Positions 33,740 through 45,935 of a stretch of 64,000 nucleotides of DNA are shown here, piece after piece (the first letter of the stretch is position 1; each line of letters opens with the position of its first letter). The notes beneath the pieces are model-generated. The model saw nothing but the letters and a program-made list of their open reading frames with translations. It ran no database searches and had not been told where the DNA came from. Source of the stretch: Gibbula magus (taxonomy: Eukaryota > Mollusca > Gastropoda > Trochida > Trochidae). The position numbers and the translations under genes are program-made. The stretch is taken from the NCBI GenBank assembly GCA_936450465.1, contig OW388291.1:79931436-79995435 (forward strand). The letters run 5' to 3'.

Positions 33740-36279
33740 ATAGTGTGTGTGTATATATATTGTACATATTGTACATATAATCAAGTTCATGACCAAATCA
33801 CCGTATATCTAATTTATTTGTTAAAAATCAACAATTCTTGTGAAGTGTGTACATTTGTGGATACGCTTTATTATACCTGAAAAAGGTAATTAAATATATA
33901 TTCAATATTTAATTTGTGTTTGTTGTTGTTTGGGATAAATGCAAAATGTGCAACATATATCGTTCTATCTGAATCCAGTATTAGAAAATAGTGTGGCCTT
34001 TATTTTCAATCCCTCTGATGGTCTTACAAATTCTGACTGTTGCTTCCCAACCGATGTATACGTAGTTAAACGTAGCGTTAAGGTTATCGCCTATACAAGC
34101 AATTGCACATCTAGGGAGAGGAGAGCAAGTTGTTAAACAAACATGAGGGGGGTAAAGCATGAGAATGATATACCCCTCTCATGTTTGTATTACAAATCCC
34201 CATTGTATACCATTCTCATGCATGTTAATCTCCCTGATTGAGTTTTCTCAGAATTGTTTTGTTTGCTATATAAGTGTATCGTATTTTGTGTCTTACATTC
34301 TACCTGGTGAAGGAGTGAGTATATACTCCGAAACGTCGTGTATTTTCGCATTAAAGAAGTTGTTATCCAGAAAATCTTCCTGTTCTTATGTATACCACTT
34401 CTAAATGCCCTACAAAGACCTGAAGCTTTAAATAGTTATTACTACTTCTAGAATTTATTCAAGCTTCTGAAGACGTCTATATAAATCCACACTACACAGT
34501 TGTTTACATCACATTTCTAAGAAGTTCTAGAACCACATCTCTGAACACAGCACTACCATTTAACACTTTCGGTGTTGATGTCATAGAATTGTACGTGATC
34601 CTGTTAATGACGTCTTGGCATTGTGGTGTCGTGTCATAAGGTTATCAGTGGATAGCACTGTTAGTCATTACTTGATGGTGTAAAGAACCACTGTGATGTC
34701 ATGTCGTTGACGGTGATAGGACATTGTGCAAAATCTACTGTCAACATGATATCCCCAGGAGATATAGCTTGATCTCAAATAAGCGATATCTCCTGTGGGA
34801 CACAGTTTTGGATGATAAATTGGAATATCGCTGTAATTTTAAGCATACGCCTGTTCAAAGCAAACATGGCTCGGTGGGGTATAAGACAGGTATACACACA
34901 CTTTCCGAGGAGTATCGCTTAGTACTATCTGTCCTTCAAGCATTCAAGGACCATATAACCTCTTTAAATGGTATCCTAGAATATAAACACACATACTTCA
35001 TCTAATATTTAAAAAAATTAAAGCTTGCCATTAAAATGTTTTTGGTATCGCTTTAATTTACACTATGTTACCGTTTAGAATATACATTATGCGCCCAGAA
35101 CAACTTTACACAATAAATATGTATTATGTCTGTGCCTGGACTCTGATCTCCCGCATACTACAATACACATTGAACAAATATGAAAAACTCGGAGTCTTGT
35201 TGTAAGCATTATGCTGGAGATCAGCAATAATCTTAATATCAACATTACATAACGTCAATATCAGTAAACATTCTCTGTGACTCTAATCTCCTCCTATCTC
35301 CTGTCAGCTGTAAGTACTGCTCAAACAGTGTCAAAGCGCCCAGGTCCCGGCTGCTAGAATCACAGATTAAGTGACAGGCTTGGTTGAGGGAGATATCGAC
35401 ATCTTCAAAAAGGGTAGTCCATCCCTATGCAGTGTCCATACAGTCATTAGCGGTCCAAGAAGGAGCTTTGTGTGAAACTTGTCGAGCACCGAGTTGATGC
35501 TCCGGCAATCAGTGGCTGTGGCCTCCTATTGGATTTGCAAGTAAGTTGTTTTATCTAGGACAGGTCGACGACCTATATAGTACCTTCGAGGGCAAGTATG
35601 TCAGGTTCATAATTCTAATACGTTGCCTTTTTACCACAACTGTGGTGGATATATACGATATCCTGTCAATATTGAAGAGTAGATGTTGGCGAAGTTTCCT
35701 CAAGTTACGACCTGGAATAAATAGAATATATAATCGTGCCAATTGTAATTTTTTTAAACAAGACGATCGTGCATAAATTTATCCCACATTATCAACCTAC
35801 TAGCCATATAACGTGATACTTGAAACGACCTTTCTAAACCGAATCACCCGGTACGAGGGACTTAAAACGTTGTAAGTCCCTCCAGGAGGGTTTACACAGA
35901 CAGTTGTAAACCCTGTTAGAAGGAATTATAATGATTGTAAACCCTGATATATTTGCTAAGATGACGGCTTGAAAGTAAAGATCTGAACTTAGACTAATTT
36001 TGAAAAGATTGTTAAATTTACGACAGAATATGAACATCAAATGTTTTGCAGAAAGTGCGTCTCGAACCCGTGTCCACTATTACCTGTGGTTACTGAGCTA
36101 ACGCCTTAGTCTACTGCACCAAGGGGGCAGATGAGATTTCACGGTACAAAAGCAACTCATATAGCGCGGCTGTTAACAGGCTGATGTCAGGGATCCTTAA
36201 TATAACGCCAGGGATCTTCAATATAACGCGATAACAAACCTGTTTTACACTTAAAAACGGTTGATAATATGGAGAATCC
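33740..36279. other. No gene; repeats and foldbacks
   Basis: A small inverted pair GAGGGGGGTAAAGCATGAG / TACCCCTCTCATG is at 34143-34180. GGTGAAGGAGTGAGTATATA...CCGAAACGTCG near 34310 resembles a retroelement end. A segment at 34740-34815 (GGAGATATAGCTTGATCTC, GCGATATCTCCTGTGGGA) is related to 25085-25160. The open frames here carry no recognisable domain. Confidence 0.5.
36054..36128 (-). repeat. tRNA(Leu/Ser)-like sequence
   Basis: On the minus strand it reads GCAGTAGACTAAGGCGTTAG...GGACACGGGTTCGAGAC, with A- and B-box-like blocks at the spacing of a class II tRNA. The acceptor ends do not pair, so a pseudogene or SINE head is more likely. Confidence 0.45.
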
Positions 36280-37170
36280 ATGATAAATAATATAATAATA
36301 ATAGTGGGTATTTATAATGCGCCAACTTCCGTGCATGCAATGCTCGCTCAAGGCGCTACAAAGATAGAAATAAAGAAACAGTAAAACTATACACAATATA
36401 TACAGAGAGCTTAAGTTTAAGGTAAATACAATCTAAGAGAATGCTAATGAGAAATAATAGGTTTTTAAGAGGGATTTAAAAGAGTTCAGTGATTTGGCAC
36501 ATTTCACGTCAGCTGGCAGTGCATTCCAAAGTGAAGCTGCAGTGTAGGCAAATGTCCTATGGCCATAGGAGACAAGTCTGACTTTAGGAACTGCAAGTAG
36601 GTGTTGATTTTGTGATCTTAGAGATCTAGCAGGGGTGTACTGAGAGAGAAGTTCAGACAGATAGTCGGGAGCTTGACATTTCAGACATTTATATGCAAGG
36701 CACAAGATCTTGAAATTCACACGGTACTTAACAGGGAGCCAATGAAGGAAAATGAGAGATGGAGTGATGTGATCTCGTTTCGATTTCAGACAAACAATTC
36801 GGGCAGCAGAGTTTTGAATTTTCTGAAGTTTCTGTTCTTGTACAGAGGTTAATCCAGCAAGCAGGCTATTGCAATAATCAAGTCTAGAAAGCACTAGAGA
36901 TCTAACTAGGGAGTGGGCACAGTCTATGGTGATGTAACGGCGGATGGAGCTGATGGTTCTGAGGTGGTGATGGCAAACTTTACACAGATGGTTGATGTGG
37001 GCATCCAGAGAAAGGGAAGAATCTATGTACACACCTAAGTCTTTAGCAACAGAGGAGGGTTTGATGACAGATGATGCTATATGGATATGGTAAGGTTGTA
37101 GACCCTGATAGTCAGGAAAAACCCTCGGATGCTTCGCATCTTCGGGTTTTTCCTTCCTATCAGGGTCCAC
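36280..37170 (-). mobile_element. L2/CR1-like LINE 3' end, reverse transcriptase C-terminus
   Basis: A 245-residue open frame (36433-37170) carries the C-terminal part of an L2/CR1-type polyprotein: AKDLGVYIDSSLSLDAHIN, SRLDYCNSLLAGL, DHITPSLIFLHWLPVKYR, YTAASLWNALP. The catalytic reverse transcriptase core is missing. The 3' tail contains TTTGTAGCGCCTTGAGC and ATTATAAATACCCACTATT, the usual end of such LINEs with an ATT-type simple repeat. The frame is still open, so the copy is young or little decayed. Its 5' truncation point falls inside the hairpin at 37093-37175. Confidence 0.85.
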
Positions 37171-37175
37171 AACCT
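37093..37175. repeat. Hairpin with about 40-bp arms
   Basis: TAAGGTTGTAGACCCTGATA on the left pairs with TATCAGGGTCCACAACCTTA on the right, with a core around GGATGCTTCGCATC. It marks the 5' edge of the L2-like fragment. Confidence 0.8.
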
Positions 37176-37180
37176 TACAA

Positions 37181-37713
37181 TATCCTCGGTATCATGGTTT
37201 CTCCTTATATTAATCACCCGGGAAAACGGCTTTTCATGGACTCGTGTAATAAACAAAATAAAACTCGTCCACTGGTATAACACCTTCAATATAGTCTGTA
37301 ACTAAGTTTCACTTTTAAAATCTACGACGACAACGTTTAAAATTTTAATACGTGTATGGGTGGTTCTGAATAAAGTGGATACTCGGCATCATATAGTTAC
37401 AGTGTCAGTTCATCTTTGTTTATGTGCAATAAGTAAACGTTCAAATGTTATAATGTGTCTTACCGACAACAGTCTTAGAAAATATAGCTTCCATTTGTAA
37501 AACATGGAGCTTGTTAATCATTAGAACACTTCCTACCTACTTCAACATGTCTCTCAAATAAGTTAAACGTAAATTGCATGCAGTAACACGATTCAGGATA
37601 TTTGATCCTCCAGATGACCGTAACCTCGAGATCAACGAACTGGTGAAGCTATCACAGCGAGCATTACCACTTAAATACAACAGTGGAGTTACTAAAACCA
37701 CGACTCTACTAGG
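37181..37713. other. Upstream region of the acyl-CoA synthetase-like gene
   Basis: AT-rich, with no recognisable promoter motif and no coding signal. Confidence 0.4.
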
Positions 37714-40700
37714 ATGAGACATAGACTGGTGCTTTTGAGACGGGCCAAGAGCTGGCTGGGATCGTCACGTCTTGTGACGTCATCAGAACCAACACGTCAC
37801 TATAACACCACCACACAGGGGCACCGGACTCACAGCACCAGTACAACCCAGGGGCACACAGATGAGACGGTTCTTGTAGCTAAACATTTGTCACTCTCTG
37901 ACTACATCTTCCATGATGCTGATAAATATGGCAATAAACCAGCATTGGTGAGTATATCAACAACTTGTGTTATATGGTGGCCTACATGTTTATAATTTTA
38001 AACTTGGAGTAAGCAATCTACCTATCTATAAATATATGATAAAGGGAAAACAATTGGCTGGCCAATGCTTATTATTCCAATAATAGAGAATAAAAAAACT
38101 ATGCCCCGTTTAATAAATAACACGTTAAAAATTTTAATGAATTGTTTGGTATTTAACGAGCAAAAGCGACATCACGTCAAGGCGTTTTAACATAATGTTT
38201 AAGAACATTTTACATGAAGAAGACCGATAACGAGCGAGTACTGAACAAACTATATACTAAAAGTTGTCACCCAATCAAATACGACAAATGTCCGTACAGG
38301 TAGACGACCAGACTGGTTCAACGATTGGTTTCGAGCAGCTGCAGGAAGAGATTCGAACCCTGTCGTCAGCGCTGTACCACCTGGGCGTCCGACAGAGAGA
38401 GACGGTGACGTTGTGCTGTACCAACACACCCTATGTCGTCCACGTTGTGTGCAGCGTCACTGAGAACGGAGCAACCTTGTCACTGGCCAGTCCTCATCTT
38501 AATGCAGGTGTGTTAACATGTAGTTTTTTAGTCTTTTAATAGTTTATCAGAGTTTGTGTTTTCCTCAATATAGTGATTTATAGGGCCTACTGTTTCATAC
38601 CTGAAAACACTTCAATATACCGTAAGCGCAGTTTTATTGCAGTATGCAGCAATCACGTGGATGCTCTGTTTATATATATATAGATTATGTCACATCTTTG
38701 AACTGAAAATGTATTTAATTAACAAATTCACAATTAGACATTAAAAAATGGATTATGAACTTATTATATGAACTTATAAATTGAATACTCTGAAGCAATA
38801 AGCAATACCCTAATTAATATGCTACATGTTTATAGTGTCATGATATGCGTTTCAGATGACCTCGCGTCGCAGTTACGTCAGAGCAGGTCTAGATACGTCA
38901 TCGTGACGTCAGACAGTGCTGAGACCGCCATGAGAGCATCCTTCCTGTCCCCCTATACAGAGGTAAGCTACGTTAAATGTTGCTTGACCTTTAGTCTAAG
39001 CGGTATCCTTTCGGAGACAAATGAAAGGTCAGACCGAAATGTTTTCTTAATTTTAATCTAAATTACACTTTACTTTAAAAAGCAGCATTTGAAGGCATAT
39101 GTCAATGTACCACTATAGTGTCTTCACACATCTTCAATATTCTTATTTTGTAATACATATTTTCGTGTTGTAACCAGTTACCAATGTAAAAACAAATGAA
39201 GAGAAACATATTGTATGTTTTTACATTTATATGCATAATTTGTGTGCATTGATATCGTCCCCAGGGTGTGATATCAATCGGCGATGTGACTGGGTGTCGC
39301 CCCTTGCTGAGACTCCTGGGGGAGGATCACCCCCCTCACCCCCGCGTCCACATCAACCCAGACTCCACCACTGCCTTACTGCCCTTCTCCAGACGTTCCC
39401 CCTGGACAGATAGAGACACAGCCGGGACGTCCAGGGGCGTCATGCTCGGTCATACCAACATCACCAGCAGCATCGCCCAACTCAGGTACAGAGAGGAGTA
39501 TAGTACTGTGAACACGCTTTAATTATTTGGTAAACTGGTTGCTCGCAACTGTTTGGCTCGGCTCATTCTTTAAAAATGTGTTATGTTATGTTACCCGATG
39601 CTCGGTTACCTTTGACATTGATGTCAGCGCGTGTAATGGAAGTAGAAGAAACATTTGAATAAGTCAGCTTCGTTCCTTACAAGCAAAGTATTCATTATTC
39701 AACAAATTGTAACCTTCTGAAAATGAAAAATGGTTGCACATATACTTTGATATTATCAAGCTTGGTTCTGTCTGATTAACCATCACTTGTCTCTACCACA
39801 GACACTTCAGCTGCTTGCCCCTGGACCCAGACAGTGACGTATCTCTGGTCTCCAACCCCTCAGTGGAGATGTCAGCTCTAGTTCTGGGGGTGTGCCTCCC
39901 TCTATCCCGGGGGGTCACAGTCGTCTCACAGCCAGGCTTCAACCACCAGCACTTCCTCACAGCGGTCCAGAAACACAGGGTACGTAGTTACTTATAGTTC
40001 CGTAATAAATCATGACTGATGACAATTCACTGTTGAATGGATGTGGTCCATCACATTTAAAAAGTGTTACCATGACCTGGTCAAAAGGAAAATACAATCT
40101 TGTAGACCATAAGGTTAAACTATATTCCATAATTCTTTGCTCTTTGCCGTTTCTTTCATTCATATCTTTCAACGTCTTTTCGGTGGTATTGTACAACGAT
40201 TCGATACTGATTCTTGCATAAATTTATGAAGACATAAAATGTGCCTTCCATAAACCAAGAAGGCATCCGGTCTGTACACGTCATACATTAGGTACCATAC
40301 ATTAACAACAGTGTCATAGATAGAGAATACAAAAGGACGTCCCGTTTTATGGCATTTATGAAACGGGTGAATAGTTTGTTATTTGACGAGCGAAAGCGAG
40401 TTTCATAATGGTATGGTATGGTATGGTATGGTATGGTATGGTATGGTATGGTATGGTATGGTATGGTATGGTATGGTCATTTACATCTATAGATTGACAG
40501 ACAACATGTTTCAGTGTAACACCATCCTCCCCCAACAGATCTACTAAGATTAAGTCTATAATTCGCATGTATGCAGATATCGCCTATGTTGTGGGAAGAT
40601 GGTGTAACATGTCTCTGTGTAGAACCACTTCTTATATTATATATTATATTTTCCCCATTGGCAGGCAACAGTTTGCCTCCTATCTCCTACCGTGATGAAC

Positions 40701-42779
40701 TTCCTGAGTCAACACCCGATGGTTGACCACTACGACCTGACAAGTCTGACCACGCCCATCTGTGAAGCTGGATCTCTCAGTGAACTTGTAGCCAATTCGT
40801 ACATGGACAGGCTCAAAGTGAAGGGTATACGGCAAAGTGAGTCTCGTTTATACTATTGTTAACAAAAACTGCAACTTAGAGTACAATGTGCATATGTGCA
40901 AACTTGAATACAATGGATTTGCAGTTTCATGAACACTTACTCGGAGTTTCTCCTCTTTCTGGTTTTTTTTAAAATAACCAAATATAACTTTTCTAATTTT
41001 CTACTGGTTATTTATCAAATGTATTTTCGTAAATACTTGTATATTAGAACTATTAAAATCATCATAACAAATGAAAAGAGTAATAGTATAGCCACCGTTC
41101 GTATACTGAGCAGTTAATGTATTACAGAAATGGAACAGGTTCTATGTATTAACAAGACGTTATGTAATTACATATACTATACTTACTCCAGTTTACGGTT
41201 CCACGGAGACGTGCTCCGCTACCCATGTAACCCCACAGAGAGAGTGGAGGGACGGAGATGTTGGGAAACCACTCCCTCTCACCAAGTGTAAGGTGAGAAC
41301 ACATACTTCACATCCTCCAGACTTACCAGTTTACATTTACAGAATTATAACTCTTATTTGACTCAAATGAAACTGGATGTATTGTTGGTAGTTTTAGTGT
41401 TGTTCAAAAGCAAATTATGTATTGTGTATTCATTAGATCGCTATGTGACGATCAAATTACTGTAGAAGGACCATGGACATGACTTATTCTATGAACATTC
41501 TATGAACATTCCATGACATTTGTTATTACATAAGTTAAATCTTAAATTTTCATTTCTTGTATATACACTCAAAAATACTGACCGTACATTCTGTTTTTAT
41601 ATAACTTCTTTTTAAACAATATAATTTTTGAAATCAAAATAAGTAAAGAACTGTCCCAACAATAGGTCCTTGATCCGGCGACAGGTGCCCCCCTGGGTGT
41701 CGGGGAGTGGGGCGAGGTGTGTATCCGAGGACCCCAGGTGATGCGGGGGTACATTAATAACCCCCGAGCTACGCAACAGGCGTTTACACACGACGGTTGG
41801 CTCAAAACAGGTAAATCCTCAGTTGATATGGGTTTTTTTTTATAGTTAACTCTAACGTCTGCTTAATACAAGTTTAGATAACATTTGTGTGACGCATCGT
41901 GCATTATCCTATTAATACTTTGGTTTAAAACGGATATTATGATATATATTATATCTCATAATTATGACATAGACTCATTTAAGTATTATTTCTACCGGCA
42001 TATTGTAATTTGGGTTGTACTGTCAGGAGTGATTAGGAGTGTATGACTTAGTAAATAGTAACTGTCAAGTGACAGACATTTAGAAGAGGATACATAGGAA
42101 TAAAAGGTTTCCTTGGTAACAACATCTTCATTGTGGACATAACCGACGTTTTGAAGTATATGCTAATAAAGCACCAAGCATTAACATATCTGCAAACAAG
42201 AAGGTGTTCAGAACTGTTTTTACTATGTCGTTTACGATTGAAAACAATTGGAATCTTCTGTAGTTTGGAACATGTTGAAGGGTTATTAAAAAAGCTGGGT
42301 TCTGGAAATCGCAGTCTCTTCCCTGTTTCAGGTGATCTCGGCCATCAGGGTGAGGACGGGGAATATTTCATCCTCGGGAAGCTGGTGGGCCAGGAACACT
42401 CACAAGTAAGCTGTCATCAATAACGTCCACGTGAATATTGGACACCTAGATGTTATACTTCATGATGTAAACTACAAGAAATATCTTGTTCATATAGCAC
42501 AGTGCCATCTTAGTTAACGGTGACCACCGTACATCATTCAGTTCTGTGTCAATCAACATCAACACACTTGAAGTAATGTCAGCATGTGCCTGATTATCAT
42601 GAAAGGGAAAGTGCTTTATGAAATCTTCATGTTATATGTGGTTTAATACTGTACAACTGTTACATACATAGTTCTCTCCCAACCCTGGCGGCATCTGGAA
42701 ACTGCACCCACTTGCTAGCGGGATTCCAGCCATCGGACTTCCTTTCAAAACACTTGACGAAGTGCCTAAAGCTTTATGA
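37714..42779 (+). CDS. Acyl-CoA synthetase / 4CL-like protein, P-loop altered and C-terminus truncated, 10 exons, about 515 aa
   Basis: Member of the adenylate-forming family (fatty-acyl or 4-coumarate-type CoA ligase, luciferase-like). Exons: 37714-37947, 38300-38507, 38856-38962, 39265-39485, 39802-39979, 40665-40836, 41192-41292, 41666-41810, 42332-42405, 42672-42779; phases agree. The start ([18 protein letters not shown]) is basic without acidic residues, like a mitochondrial presequence. Intact blocks: [11 protein letters not shown] (A5), [19 protein letters not shown] (A6/A7) and GDLG (A8 start). The A3 ATP-binding loop, normally (S/T)SGTTG-x-x-KGV, reads [18 protein letters not shown], with about eight extra residues and no SGTTG. 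The protein stops at [13 protein letters not shown], so about 80-90 residues with the catalytic Lys (A10) are missing. It may be a pseudoenzyme or a dying gene; every splice site is still usable. Confidence 0.82.
40408..40477. repeat. (ATGGT)14 microsatellite
   Basis: Fourteen perfect ATGGT units in intron 5 of the acyl-CoA synthetase-like gene. Confidence 0.97.
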
Positions 42780-44424
42780 TGCAGTAGTATATACCCTTGG
42801 AGTACAGTCTAGTCCTGAACCACCACCTATGTACTGTCAGTGTTTTACATTAAAACGTTAGGCTATATTAGCCTGTGAAATAATGTAGCATGTGTGTAAT
42901 GAGCGTTAACTTACAAGGAAGAAGTATATCTAAAACTCTTCATTCCTACAGGACTGATAAAATGTACAAAATTTACAAACAGTATGTCCATTGGATTATA
43001 AAATGTACTTTTCGTCTTTATTAAATATTTTTAAATCCTCATCTTATGTTGTGTATTCTTTTTTACTGTTTGAGCATTTGTTGTGAGGTATAGGTATAGG
43101 TCTCAATAACATGATATCCTCATCATGTTTATGGACTCGCTAAGGTTCTCTTGTGGCTATACTTCATCAAAACACGTAACAAGATCACCATAAAATATAC
43201 ACACGTGTTCATATATTATAAACGTACACTACCGGGCAAAAGAAACGCCTAAATGACATGGGTTTATTTGTATGTAAAATGAAATAATTTCTAAAACATA
43301 ATTAATGGTGGGCTCCGAGTTATGCTGAAACAATGATCAGTATTACACCATTGAAATCGTGGGGGAAATGAGTTTTTGAGAAAACCTACCCCGATGAAGA
43401 CCGCTACTTCCGGTTCATTCACTTGCGAACCGTGACCACATACATCTGCAGCGTCATCACCACGTCAATGCGAGTGCGTGTCTGTACTATTGCTCGTGAT
43501 TGTTTGTAAATCTGTTTCAAATTTCAGTCGCTGATCAGGCACTGATCGACAACTGGACAGCTACCCTTGTCTCATTTAAACCATCGCCATTCGAAACGCT
43601 GTGCTAAAATGGTGCACCTTCATAATGCTATAGCATGTTGACATGATCTTTATAGTTTTCATGAAATCTGATAAGATATTTTATCACAGATTCTGTCTAT
43701 TTTTTAGCCGCAAAAACTTCTTGTAGTTTTTCCTTCCTGTATTACCTCTTATGGATATGTTCTTTTGAAGTAGGAGACAGGATAGATGTAGTGACATAAT
43801 ACCACGTTCGGATTTATTACAATGGAATGTCAATTTGACAATTGCTCGATTTTAAATTTCTGAAATCGGCCGATAAATTACTTATATACGGCTTTTTTTA
43901 AAAACCGCCCAATCTAGCCCCGGCGACCAGAAGGAAAATCTGCGGGGGTGTAGACCCTGAAGCGATAACTCCTGTGACGTCCTAATTCAACGTAATTTCG
44001 CAACATTTTGATTGTTAATTTCACAAACAATCTTGAATAAAACATCTTAAATTTTCCATATATCAAATGTTTAGATATCCAACAAGGTAATTCCGCAGAT
44101 GACAATTACATAATCATTGCATAAACATGTGTTTTTGGCGATTTAACTTCAAAATTCATAAATTAATTTAGCGGTAGTGATAACCATCATTAATTGTCAC
44201 AGACGACCTCGTCTGTAGTTAATCACAAGTCACGCCCCAATGATTGTCTCAAAGCGTTTGCCGTGCTGATTGTGGCATTGTTAAAATAGGTAAATTAAAA
44301 TCGTCTTAATAATCAATTGCAAGTGTATATTGTATCGATTTTATGCTCAATTGATTCCGATATATAATGTATGTAGAGGTAATAATCTGTCATTCTTGTG
44401 AAAAATGTATTACACCTGAACTTT

Positions 44425-44580
44425 AAGGGGCAGTAGCACGTTTTTTTCTGTCAGATAAGTCGATGTAATGTATTTGAAAAATAATGCAAAATAATACAAA
44501 AACAGACTTCTCTTCGGAAAATCAAGTTAAATATTGAGAGTACATGGTTCGGCAAACCCATGGGAATCAACAAAGGTCAG
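44425..44580 (+). repeat. Dispersed repeat, second copy
   Basis: It shares AAGGGGCAGTAGCACG, AATGTATTTGAAAAATAA and CCATGGGAATC with 28423-28575. Confidence 0.7.
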
Positions 44581-45029
44581 GATACCTTATTTGACACTCC
44601 AGGCAGGGGCGGATACAGCTTTTTGGGAAACAGGGGGTGTACTTTTCCAGACCTCGAAATAACTTTGTTCTGTTTAATGACAATGAATATCTATATTTAT
44701 ATTCAAATCTACACAATAACAACACAATGAAATACCATTATGTAAAACTTATTTATTGCCTGAACATTTCTGTGTAAATAAATAACATTCCTTACTTTTC
44801 AGCAAACAAGCAAAGATAATGAAACACATTTTGCTGATGGTAACACAAATAATTGTGGTATTCAAAATGTTATTATTTCTAATTAGTAGAGAATAATATC
44901 ATTGGACGATTTGTTTCATGCCAAACCTCTTAAAATCACCAAAGACCAATGCATCAACTCAAAGCATGATCAATCATAGTAAAAAAATATTTAAAAAATA
45001 GAGCAATGGGCCATCAGCCTTTAAGTATA

Positions 45030-45140
45030 GGTTAATCACCCAAACAAGGTAGTTATTTAGATTAACTATGCGAGGGCGTTAGCCCGAGCAGAGTTAATCT
45101 AAATAACTATCGCAGTTTTGGGTGATTAAACGGCTTATAC
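45030..45140. repeat. Foldback element A
   Basis: TTAATCACCCAAA...AGTTATTTAGATTAACT pairs with AGTTAATCTAAATAACT...TTTTGGGTGATTAA. The core reads GCGAGGGCGTTAGCCCGAGC. Confidence 0.85.
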
Positions 45141-45486
45141 CACGTGGGAATTTTGTTTTTATGTACGTTTAATGAATGAGATGTAAAGAAAATGATCATT
45201 ACAAGTGAAAAAAATTGTTTTTTAATTCAAATAATTGCCCTAGGGCGGTTATCAAGGTTATGTGAAATAAACCCTCTGAGAACAATAGACATAACCGACC
45301 CTAGTTGTATAACATGGCTTACACCCCTTGGGAAGTTATTTCTTTTGTTTAAGTTGCAGGTTATATGCCATAACCACCATCTGCGCAGGTTGGTTATCTC
45401 ATACCATACCATGGTCTGTTATGAGATATTCAACCTACGGAAACAAATGGACTTGTTCAAATTACATATGAAAATTTTGTAAGTAA

Positions 45487-45560
45487 CGAAAGTGGGATTC
45501 GAACCCTGGACCTCTATTTTGTCGAGCAGCGCCTTTACCAATGGATCTACCGAGGATCCA
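45487..45560 (-). repeat. tRNA-like sequence
   Basis: On the minus strand: GGTAGATCCATTGGTAAAGG (A-box region) and GGGTTCGAATCCC (T-arm with B box). The 3' end GTTAC has no matching 5' acceptor strand. It is probably a SINE head or a tRNA pseudogene. Confidence 0.45.
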
Positions 45561-45799
45561 TACCGATGAGTGTTCGTTCTTTTGTGTCATAGCTGTATTG
45601 ATATTTTTTCTAGTATTATATATACATATGTACGTATAGGTACCAATTAATGTCTATTTTGTGAAGGATTAAGTGTGAAACCTTCTTGTCGAGTCAGTAA
45701 TGATAGTATTGAGAATATTTCACTGATATATCTTGATCATGTCGTATAAATCAACAAAATACCCCTTTAAAATGCTTATATACAATTATTTTATAAATA

Positions 45800-45935
45800 G
45801 AACGTTCCGCGGGAGTGTAAGGCAAATAATGACCCGATTGCCTCGCGTTATGGCAATAAACTCTGCTCGGGCTAACGCCCTCGCGAGTTTATATGCCATA
45901 ACCGCTCGGCACCGGGTCATTATTTACTACCTGTA
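45800..45935. repeat. Foldback element B, core shared with element A
   Basis: AAATAATGACCCG...GCGTTATGGCAATAAACTC pairs with GAGTTTATATGCCATAAC...CGGGTCATTATTT. The core GCTCGGGCTAACGCCCTCGC is the reverse complement of the core of element A, although the arms differ. Confidence 0.85.

Noticed and set aside
45487..45560. Genuine tRNA gene on the minus strand
   Set aside because: Good B box, but the acceptor stem does not pair; the same failure applies to 6346-6400, 29711-29785 and 36054-36128.
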